Shown: piece after piece, positions 43,791 to 50,800 of the stretch | Position numbering within the stretch: the stretch's first letter is position 1 | How the letters are laid out: each line of letters starts with the position of its first letter | Source of the DNA: TOLSYN sp963849065 | GTDB taxonomy: Bacteria; Acidobacteriota; Terriglobia; Terriglobales; Acidobacteriaceae | Assembly (NCBI GenBank): GCA_963849065.1 | Contig: CAWKFM010000002.1 | Coordinates: forward strand, 62,001-126,000 | Length of the DNA stretch: 64,000 nucleotides | Direction of reading: 5' to 3' | Translations under genes and position numbers: made by a program | Notes under the pieces: generated by a model | The model's database searches: none | What the model was told of the DNA's origin: nothing | What the model saw: the letters and a program-made list of their open reading frames with translations, nothing else

Positions 43791-44075
43791 ATGAACTCCC
43801 TTGTTCAGCGCCTCGGGCAGACGGAACTCGGTGCAAAGCTGGCTGCCATCCGCTCCGCCAGCAAGAAGTTTCTCGTAGCTCGGGAAACAACGACCATCTT
43901 TCCAGGCATGGCGGCTTTTGCCAGGTTGCTTCGGGCGGACATTGAATTGTATCGGGCGATTGATCCACAGGGGAAGAAGCCGCTGTGGGCACTGGTCGCA
44001 ATTATGTTGTTGCTGCCTTTCCTGAAGATCGTTAGCAATATCACGATGTTCTGGAAAAAGTGGTTCCGGTTCTGA
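43791..44075 (+). CDS. Small single-helix membrane protein
   Basis: The 94-residue protein is a basic, helical N-terminal part (QRLGQTELGAKLAAIRSASKKFLV) followed by one membrane helix (ALVAIMLLLPFLKIVSNI) and a basic end WKKWFRF. It begins one base after the recombinase stop, so translation may be coupled. A toxin or anchor role is possible but unsupported. Confidence 0.55.
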   Translation: MNSLVQRLGQTELGAKLAAIRSASKKFLVARETTTIFPGMAAFARLLRADIELYRAIDPQGKKPLWALVAIMLLLPFLKIVSNITMFWKKWFRF

Positions 44076-44093
44076 AGCACAGGGGCACTCAGC

Positions 44094-44348
44094 ATGATTT
44101 TGCCACTCAGCCTGTTCATTGATGAGGACGGCTATCTCATCATCGGCTTCTGTCTCTGGTGCAACCAGCGATTCCATTCTTTCCTGGAGGCAGAGGAGCA
44201 CCTGTATGACGGCAGCGGAGCTTGTCCGGTGCTCCGGGAAACATGCCGGGAGCAATCTACGCCGTTTTTATTGCAAATCATACTGGATGGGAAACGACTC
44301 ACTAAACGGTTTGCCAAGAACTATCGCATCGGATGGGAGAACGAATGA
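44094..44348 (+). CDS. Small hypothetical protein with Cys/His finger
   Basis: The 84-residue protein contains FCLWCNQRFHSFLEAEEHLY, a CxxC and two His that could bind zinc like a C2H2 finger, and a basic end (DGKRLTKRFAKNYRIGWENE). The ATG follows AGGGG by eight bases. Its stop overlaps the next gene's ATG (ATGA). Function unknown. Confidence 0.55.
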   Translation: MILPLSLFIDEDGYLIIGFCLWCNQRFHSFLEAEEHLYDGSGACPVLRETCREQSTPFLLQIILDGKRLTKRFAKNYRIGWENE

Positions 44349-44649
44349 GCCACAAACATTTCTGCGACCAGGTGCCAGGAGGGACATTGAAACTCGGTCG
44401 AGTCGTGGCAACACCTGGCGCTCTGTCTGCTCTGGACAGTCCGGCGAACAACCAGGCGATTTTCTGTCCAGGCATGAAGCTGGTAACTGGGGAAACTTGT
44501 GCGATGAAGACCATAGAGAAAACGAATTCTCCCTAGCGCACGGGTTTCGGATTTTGTCGTCCTACTCCCTGCGCAACGGCACGGTGATCTGGCTCATCAC
44601 GGAATCCGACAGGTCGAGCACCTGCTTCTTGCTGCCTTCAGAATACTGA
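44345..44649 (+). pseudogene. Plasmid-type small protein family (LGxVVATPGAL), frameshifted
   Basis: The N-terminus LKLGRVVATPGALSALDS is in one frame, while EQPGDFLSRHEAGNWGNLCDEDH to SDRSSTCFLLPSEY is in the next. Together they match a common plasmid and phage protein family (ATPGAL-ALE...FLxRHxxGDWGDLxxED) of about 100 residues. A single missing base in GACAGTCCGGCG (44437-44448) explains it. As sequenced the first frame ends after 63 codons. Function of the family is unknown. Confidence 0.65.
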
Positions 44650-44651
44650 GC

Positions 44652-45536
44652 GTGCCGAACATGACGAAGGACGAAATCATCAAGAAGACGTTGCGGGAGT
44701 CTAACTGCACGCCCGATGATGTGGGCGTTGTGGAACTGCTCCAGGGAAGGCTGCCGGATGGCGTGGACATCAAAACCTGCGAGGATTTCAAGCACTTCAA
44801 CGTAGAGTGCTGCGACACCTGCCACACATTTTATCCGGAAAGTGAAATGTATCTCATCGACCTGCCTGATGACGGAGGGAAGGCATGGGTGTGCGACCAG
44901 TTGCGTTGGGCGATCTATCCGGAGGAATACAAGGAGTTCCAAGAACGCTCACGCACCCAGGAAGAGCTGTGGAAGGTGCTGGATTACTACTCAGCCAGTT
45001 TTGCCCGTGACCTGGACTTGGTTATCGGCACGAGCCGTCCTCGCTATTTCGGAGCCGCATGGCGTACTGGCGGATGCGAGGAGCTGATGAAGGTGGCGGC
45101 GGAAAACCGTCCAGCCTTTATTGCGTGCCTTTTCTACACCGTTTTGCTTGACCAAGGTCTGTACCACCACGCTCACAATCTGTACAAGAACACGGCGTCG
45201 TGCGGGCAGCAGCCGAAGTTCTGCCAGAGGGCCGGCAAGTCGCACCGGAATCCCCGATGGATTATTCGCCACGCCCTGCACGGGGGGCTGGTCACCGCTG
45301 AGGACTTGATGCGGGTCGCTGCCCCCGCAGCCACTATGATTCTTGCCGTGTTTGTTGATACCGTTGGCGAACTTTTGCCGCAGGTCTCGCTACCAAATTT
45401 CTTCCACCTGTTGGTGAACTTCCCGGAGGTCAATTTCTGGGAGCCTCGTGAGATGCGCAAGTATCGCCAGGAAACAAAGGTGGAGCAGAACTTCCTGGCG
45501 GAACTCCTGAGCGCCATCAGGGAGTGCGGGTTCTAA
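44652..45536 (+). CDS. Hypothetical protein
   Basis: The 294-residue protein has CCDTCHTFYPESEMYLID with a CxxC and likely zinc site near residue 55-65, an all-helical middle (EELWKVLDYYSASFARDLDLVIG) and YHHAHNLYKNTASCGQQPKFCQRAG. No membrane helix is clear. The start is a GTG at 44652, with an ATG nine bases later. Family not recognised; it lies between two serine recombinase genes. Confidence 0.6.
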   Translation: MPNMTKDEIIKKTLRESNCTPDDVGVVELLQGRLPDGVDIKTCEDFKHFNVECCDTCHTFYPESEMYLIDLPDDGGKAWVCDQLRWAIYPEEYKEFQERSRTQEELWKVLDYYSASFARDLDLVIGTSRPRYFGAAWRTGGCEELMKVAAENRPAFIACLFYTVLLDQGLYHHAHNLYKNTASCGQQPKFCQRAGKSHRNPRWIIRHALHGGLVTAEDLMRVAAPAATMILAVFVDTVGELLPQVSLPNFFHLLVNFPEVNFWEPREMRKYRQETKVEQNFLAELLSAIRECGF

Positions 45537-45607
45537 CCACATGCCGCTGCATCCAGTGATTTTCGTCCAAGCGAATATAATGAAACACAGGCGCTCAGCC
45601 ACTACCG

Positions 45608-47314
45608 ATGACCCTACTGATTGCCGTTATAGGTCTGCTGGCCACCATCTACGCAGTTTTGCCTCGTGAACGCCGACTAGAACTCCGGCTACGACTCACT
45701 ATCTTCGACACTTTTTCAGCGGTCATCGCCTTCGCTCTGATTCTGTACTGTGAATACTATGCGTTGTTCCTCAGCCACCCGATTCGGGGAGTGCCACTCG
45801 CTTGGGCGCTTGACAGATGGCCGAAAGGACTCAAGCCTGCCGATGCCAGTGACCTCATCCTGATATTGTGGGCTTCAGTGACTGCCATGAATATGCAACG
45901 CAGGCACTTATCCCGCCGAAATATTGATGTGTTCCGCAAATTACTTGATGAGCTTTATTGGACAGAAGGATATGAAGAAATCTTCAATTTTCTCGAGCGC
46001 CATCAGAAGATGCTCTTTCGGTTAAGCAATTCAGATTTCCCGCTAGCTCGCCTTCGTCAAAAGCTTGATCCATCGTCTTGGCTGCAAACATTTCAGATGG
46101 AGACTGCATGGCTGGCGTTAGAAGGTAGCCCTGCGACGGTCTCACGTCAGACGCCAACCACCCGACCATCGAAGTTCATATCCATAGCAAAATCGGCTGC
46201 AGAGTCGCTTCAGTTTCGCCTACGGGGGACGAGGCGTTTTTTACCGGACTACGGAAAGAGCGCAGAAGTCGCAAACACCATCATCCACAATATTCTTCTC
46301 TCTGAACAGTTCGCCTCGCAACTGGTATGCCGCCGCCCTTATTTGGGAATTTCGATAATCGAGGCGTGGCGGCCAATTAGAGGGGAGCGGTCCGAGTTCA
46401 TCCATACCTATCTCTGGAAATTGATGGAGGAACCCTCAAGCATCATTTACACTGAACTGCGCAACAATCAAAACTTACGCTCAGGCAACCGCTACTATTT
46501 GCCCGCAACCAATCAGCTCCTCCACTTTTTCCTGTCTGATGCTCAGGTTGCGAAGGAAAACAGCGCATATAAGCCGATTGGCGATTACGTATTGATGCTG
46601 CTCGATGAGCTGCGGCAAAATCCTCTGACCGACCCGTATAACCGTGCGCTTGGATATTTCCGAGAACATGAACAATGGAAGACGCCATTGTACGCAGCTA
46701 TTCGCTTCTTTGACATCATGGTAGAAGAAGCACTTCATCAGAACATCGAATGGCATATGTGGCTTTACTACATGCCTCCGATAGTCGAAAAGATGGCAAG
46801 GAACTATCGGCTGACTGATCCCCTTTCCAATGCCGACAGCGAATTTCCGAACCGATACAGCTATTTGCTGTACGAAATATTTTCGTCCCTCGGGGGATGG
46901 GTAACTGACGCTGCAGAGCTTCCAAATACGCAGGCCAATGTGGTTTTGAAGTGGATTGATAGCCAACATGAAAACGGAAACATCCCAAAGAGCAGCATCA
47001 AAGCACTCAGCGAATGCCTTTTTTACGCCGTAACGTCGGAAGAACTAGGTCGTCGTCAAAAAAAAGATCTATCAAATGGTGTGTTTGAATTGTTTTTTGA
47101 AATACGGACAAGGCATGGCTTTCAGGACTACGGGACAGTTCTGCTTCACTGCCTTCGGGATGTCGGAAAGCACAGGGCAAGAAATCTAAATAATGAGTAT
47201 GTTGACTTACTTCGAACCGTGTACTCGGCGGAAGAGTCTGAATATTTAATCACGCATCCGGAGGAGCACGTTGATGAACTCAGGGACTTCTTGAATACTT
47301 TGAATCAAAGCTAA
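45608..47314 (+). CDS. Large membrane-tethered helical protein
   Basis: The 568-residue protein has two or three N-terminal membrane helices (LLIAVIGLLATIYAVL and FSAVIAFALILYCEYYALFL) and a long cytoplasmic, mostly helical domain of about 450 residues, with IIHNILLSEQFASQLVCRRPYLG and EEALHQNIEWHMWLYYMPPIVEKM. I see no catalytic motif. Membrane tether plus large helical sensor part is a layout common in islands with anti-phage effectors, but there is no direct support for that here. Confidence 0.6.
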   Translation: MTLLIAVIGLLATIYAVLPRERRLELRLRLTIFDTFSAVIAFALILYCEYYALFLSHPIRGVPLAWALDRWPKGLKPADASDLILILWASVTAMNMQRRHLSRRNIDVFRKLLDELYWTEGYEEIFNFLERHQKMLFRLSNSDFPLARLRQKLDPSSWLQTFQMETAWLALEGSPATVSRQTPTTRPSKFISIAKSAAESLQFRLRGTRRFLPDYGKSAEVANTIIHNILLSEQFASQLVCRRPYLGISIIEAWRPIRGERSEFIHTYLWKLMEEPSSIIYTELRNNQNLRSGNRYYLPATNQLLHFFLSDAQVAKENSAYKPIGDYVLMLLDELRQNPLTDPYNRALGYFREHEQWKTPLYAAIRFFDIMVEEALHQNIEWHMWLYYMPPIVEKMARNYRLTDPLSNADSEFPNRYSYLLYEIFSSLGGWVTDAAELPNTQANVVLKWIDSQHENGNIPKSSIKALSECLFYAVTSEELGRRQKKDLSNGVFELFFEIRTRHGFQDYGTVLLHCLRDVGKHRARNLNNEYVDLLRTVYSAEESEYLITHPEEHVDELRDFLNTLNQS

Positions 47315-47341
47315 TTGAGAGGCTTCCGTTGAAGCAGTGTT

Positions 47342-47938
47342 TCACTCCCCAGCTCCGCTCCTTTGAGCCCCCTCCAGCAATCGGGCAACGCTCGTTTTGC
47401 TCACCTTGAGTTCCCCAGCAATCGTTGCCAAACTTTTCCCCGAGTTGCGGAGGCTCAGGAGTCGCTCCTGGTCGCAGGCGACCCGTGGGCGACCGCCGAC
47501 CCGTCCGTGCGACCTGGCTGTAGCCAGCCCCGCCAGAGTCCTCTCTGACAGCCGCACCCGCTCCTGCTTGGCGATCACTGCCAGGATGCTGATGACGGCA
47601 TCCCTGAACATCCCGCAGGAGTCCAGATACTGCTCAGTGTAACTGCGGTAGCCGACGCCGTGGGCGGTCAGCCGTTGCAGATATTGCAAGGTCTCAAAAA
47701 CGCCTTCACGAGAGAATCGGTCAAGCGACCAGAACAAAACGGAATCGAACTCCCTGCGGGAGGCGGCGGCGAACAGAGATTTGAACTGCTGGCGGTCGCC
47801 GTTCTTGCCGGATGCGATATCGACAAACTCCTTGACTACCACCCAGCCCTGCGTGGAGGCGAAGGCACGGAGTTGGGCGAGCTGGTTCTGGGTGTCCTGG
47901 CTATTCGTGGAGACTCGGCTATAAATTGCGATCTTCAT
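47342..47938 (-). CDS. Serine recombinase (resolvase/invertase family)
   Basis: The 198-residue protein has the intact catalytic motif IAIYSRVSTNSQDTQNQLAQL (nucleophile Ser in RVS), then FDSVLFWSLDRFSREGVFETLQYL and a C-terminal HTH (LRNSGKSLATIAGELKVSKTSVARLLEG). It uses site-specific DNA cleavage through a serine-DNA link. The ATG at 47938 opens the motif. It converges on the 45608 gene. With the 43136 recombinase it brackets a cargo segment of about 3.5 kb. Confidence 0.88.
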   Translation of the reverse strand: MKIAIYSRVSTNSQDTQNQLAQLRAFASTQGWVVVKEFVDIASGKNGDRQQFKSLFAAASRREFDSVLFWSLDRFSREGVFETLQYLQRLTAHGVGYRSYTEQYLDSCGMFRDAVISILAVIAKQERVRLSERTLAGLATARSHGRVGGRPRVACDQERLLSLRNSGKSLATIAGELKVSKTSVARLLEGAQRSGAGE

Positions 47939-47998
47939 ACAGTCAATATACAAACCAGGTTTGCCGATTAGATAAGATTTGGAACTTTAACGGTCGTT

Positions 47999-48256
47999 TT
48001 AGGGACGATTCGCAGGGCGTTTGTAAGTTGTTGATTGTGGGCGGAAGGAGACGGAGAATTCCGGAGACGTTTTTGGGACGGCGATGACGGCGGCGAGAGC
48101 GAGATGTCCTGATTCGACCGCCGAAGAGACTATCACCGGATCACTGTGCGGCTTTGCGGTTACTTTTGTCCATTGACCGAGTGCCGGGAAGTCGATATTC
48201 TCTATCTCTCTTGAGCCCTCAATGATGGCTCTCGGCCTATTTGCACTTGGGGTCAT
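47999..48256 (-). CDS. Possible hypothetical protein
   Basis: The 85-codon frame encodes REIENIDFPALGQWTKVTA and VESGHLALAAVIAVPKTSPEFSVSF, which reads somewhat like real beta-rich protein, but no good ribosome site is seen. It is upstream of and divergent from the sigma-factor gene. Low certainty. Confidence 0.25.
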   Translation of the reverse strand: MTPSANRPRAIIEGSREIENIDFPALGQWTKVTAKPHSDPVIVSSAVESGHLALAAVIAVPKTSPEFSVSFRPQSTTYKRPANRP

Positions 48257-48298
48257 GCCTGAGTTTTATCGAAGCTAATCGGTTTCAGAGGAGATTTT

Positions 48299-48979
48299 AT
48301 GAAGACCTCAAGATGTGCTCAGACATCTGGAATGTCAGAAGCCGAAGCCATCGAAGGAGCCCAGCGAGGCGATGGCCAGTCCTTTGAAGTTCTGTACGGT
48401 CTTCACAAAAGGCGTGTTTACTCACTCTGCCTTCGCATGGTCGGCAATGTTGAGGCAGCAGAAGACCTAACTCAGGAAGCTTTTCTCCAGCTCTATCGCA
48501 AGGTTGCAACCTTTCGTGGTGAGTCGTCATTTTCAACTTGGCTGCATCGCCTTGCCGTCAATGTTGTCCTCATGCATTTGCGTCGAGGGGTACTCTCAGA
48601 AATTTCTTTCGAAGAAACTTCGGAGCCCGACGACGGTGCCCCCCCGAAGGAATACGGCTCGGCGGATCAGGTTCTCGCTGGTTCCATCGACCGGGTAAAT
48701 CTGGAACGTGCTATAGAAGATCTTGCCCCCGGCTGTCGTAGCATTTTCATACTGCATGACATCGAAGGGTATGAACACATCGAGATCGCCGAGATGCTGG
48801 GGCGTTCCATAGGCACCAGCAAATCGCAGCTTCATACAGCACGTATGAAACTGCGTGATCTTCTGAACGTCACTCGGGCTGAAAATGGCCGACGCAAAGC
48901 GCCACAAAACATGAACACTCCGCCGGAAGAGGGTATGGTAAATGGTCGGCGCTCAAAAGCTGTGGACAACGCCGCCTAG
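48299..48979 (+). CDS. ECF-type RNA polymerase sigma factor
   Basis: The 226-residue protein has sigma region 2 (FEVLYGLHKRRVYSLCLRMVGNVEAAEDLTQEAFLQLYR...SSFSTWLHRLAVNVVLMHLRR) and region 4 (LERAIEDLAPGCRSIFILHDIEGYEHIEIAEMLGRSIGTSKSQLHTAR). It directs RNA polymerase to special promoters. A good AGGAG site precedes the ATG. The C-terminal tail of about 30 residues is polar. No anti-sigma gene is adjacent, which is unusual. Confidence 0.9.
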   Translation: MKTSRCAQTSGMSEAEAIEGAQRGDGQSFEVLYGLHKRRVYSLCLRMVGNVEAAEDLTQEAFLQLYRKVATFRGESSFSTWLHRLAVNVVLMHLRRGVLSEISFEETSEPDDGAPPKEYGSADQVLAGSIDRVNLERAIEDLAPGCRSIFILHDIEGYEHIEIAEMLGRSIGTSKSQLHTARMKLRDLLNVTRAENGRRKAPQNMNTPPEEGMVNGRRSKAVDNAA

Positions 48980-49072
48980 ACCTTCGGAAAATCCACTCAC
49001 GTCCATCACAAAAGTCTTCCGTGGAGTCTGCGACGATGCCATTGGTGTTGAAGTTCTAGCGCATCGAATGCA

Positions 49073-49273
49073 TCAAGCCGCATTCTTGTCAGGCGTGACC
49101 ATCTTCATTTCCTGCCAGTCGTAGGGGAACTCTTTGCCGCAGTCCAAGCAGACGATGTACGTGTTCGTGGAGTGTTTCCCTTCGGACGTGAGTTTCCCCG
49201 GATTCTTGGAGGTTCTCGGAAACGTGCAGTGGCGGTGAGCGCAGCCAAACAGAGCATCGAATAGCCCGAACAT
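49073..49273 (-). CDS. Small conserved zinc-binding protein
   Basis: The 66-residue protein has CAHRHCTFPRT, then TYIVCLDCGKEFPYDWQEMK; C-x2-H/C and CxxC make a zinc knuckle. I recall similar small proteins in Acidobacteriota genomes (CxHxxxTFPxT...CLDCGKEF) but know no function. Its start has TGGAACG-AGGAGGTTC-type leader (AGGAGGTTCAA), a good ribosome site. Confidence 0.7.
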   Translation of the reverse strand: MFGLFDALFGCAHRHCTFPRTSKNPGKLTSEGKHSTNTYIVCLDCGKEFPYDWQEMKMVTPDKNAA

Positions 49274-49713
49274 TTGAACCTCCTGTGGAACGTATTTCTT
49301 CCGAGATTCGTTCGTATTTTTGATGGGCCTGAAAGCAAAGCTGTTGCTTAGTGAAGACTATCGATTCGAGCAGGCTGCGTTGAATTGCTGAGCAGCTACT
49401 CTATTGGAGATGGCGAGTTACGCCTGTGAATAGGGCGGGCTGATCAGACCGCCCTGTTCTTGACCGTGGTCAAATAAGCCTTTCATCCCTAGTTGGTGTC
49501 GTGGAGGCCAGTTCGGATAGTGATGACAGAATGCAAGAAGAGGTTGCCGCTTTGCGGAACAATTTAAAGGGGCATGGGTCGGGCTCCGGCTTCGATTATA
49601 GGCAAGGCTGGGCGAGGGTGATGCCGATGGTTGTCAACATCCGACCAGAGATAGCCGACGTCGCCGGAGTTGGCAACCAGGATTCGAAACGGAAATCGCC
49701 GCAGCACAATCTC
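49274..49713. other. Gap without a supported gene
   Basis: A plus-strand frame at 49501-49746 has no ribosome site and no recognisable motif. The stretch probably holds promoters of flanking genes. Confidence 0.3.
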
Positions 49714-50424
49714 CTATCTGTAGACGGACGATTCACTCAAACCTAAACGCTTCATGATCGCCGGATACCGGGCGCACAATCGCCAATAATTTTTCCTAGC
49801 TCGGGCGGAAGGACATCCCCTCGCTAGCAGTGGGCATTGGGCAACGTTGCACCAGTGGCGGATTTTTAGTTCAATCAATTTTTCTCGAATCTGGGGGCGT
49901 GCATTCATCCGTACATCCAGTTTGGGAACGTCATGGCGATGCAGCCGTCCATGGCGTTTTCCCAATATCATTGGATTTTCCGAGAGCCGAGTTCGCAGTC
50001 CTTGGTAGGAGAGAACTGTGCTCAGGGCTTCCAACAATAGGACTTGAAAGTTCAGGAAGTTGCTTTCATTGTCTATCGAAAGTTCCTTAAACGAGCACTG
50101 GGCGATGCCTGTTGGTAACTTCACCATTGTCGTACTGAGATCGGCGGCGACTTCGGCCCTGCCAGAAAGCCGCTTGTGGAATCGGCTCCGCCGCCTCCCG
50201 GCTCGATCCCGCACTGTGTCATGTGCAAGATGGAGAAGGCCCCGAAAAAACGGCGTTTGAACGTCGTCAATGGTTCGTTTCCCCCAGGCATTTCCACATT
50301 CATGTTGAAAACCGGAGTTGAAAATCGTTTTCTCCGGCTGGAAGGACGGGCAACCTAACGATGGGGAGCGCATCGGCAGCCTTGGTAGTGGATTGGACAC
50401 CAGGGCAACATCGGCGGTGCCCAC
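49714..50424 (-). CDS. Possible hypothetical protein
   Basis: The frame is open for 236 codons. The C-terminal 130 residues (FKELSIDNESNFLNFQVLLLEALSTVL to MKRLGLSESSVYR) read like real helical protein; the N-terminal 100 do not, so an internal start near 50127 is possible. No motif is recognised and no clear ribosome site is seen. Confidence 0.35.
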   Translation of the reverse strand: MGTADVALVSNPLPRLPMRSPSLGCPSFQPEKTIFNSGFQHECGNAWGKRTIDDVQTPFFRGLLHLAHDTVRDRAGRRRSRFHKRLSGRAEVAADLSTTMVKLPTGIAQCSFKELSIDNESNFLNFQVLLLEALSTVLSYQGLRTRLSENPMILGKRHGRLHRHDVPKLDVRMNARPQIREKLIELKIRHWCNVAQCPLLARGCPSARARKNYWRLCARYPAIMKRLGLSESSVYR

Positions 50425-50482
50425 TCGTAATCTGAGTGATTCTTCTGATTGCTGGCGGAGCGTTCAGTGCTTACTCTGGAGT

Positions 50483-50716
50483 ATGCCCAATCTGTTGCTT
50501 TTCCGCTCCAAGCCCGAGTCGCCGCTCGAATGCAGCTCCGCAAAATGCAGAGAAAAGAAGTTCCAGTGCCCCGCCTGCGAATACGAGGCGTGTTCCAGCG
50601 CTGACCTCCATACTCATGTCCAGCAAAAGCATCCGTCCACACACGGCGGAGAAGTCCTGCAGTTCGGCAGGCGTCCCGGCATGGTGGAAGAATCGCAATC
50701 ATCTCCCTCGTTTTAA
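50483..50716 (+). CDS. Small C2H2-type zinc-finger protein
   Basis: The 77-residue product carries FQCPACEYEACSSADLHTHVQQKH, a canonical C2H2 finger (C-x2-C-x12-H-x4-H), preceded by CSSAKCREKK. Such fingers are rare in bacteria outside Ros/MucR and some phages. The ribosome site is poor. It lies convergently just downstream of the primase gene. Confidence 0.5.
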   Translation: MPNLLLFRSKPESPLECSSAKCREKKFQCPACEYEACSSADLHTHVQQKHPSTHGGEVLQFGRRPGMVEESQSSPSF

Positions 50717-50800
50717 ACTGGCGATGCCGGAGGAGGATCACCCCTGCTTCACCGTGGTCGGGAGGCGACATCGGCACTGCCGGAGCGCAGTTCGTAAGGC

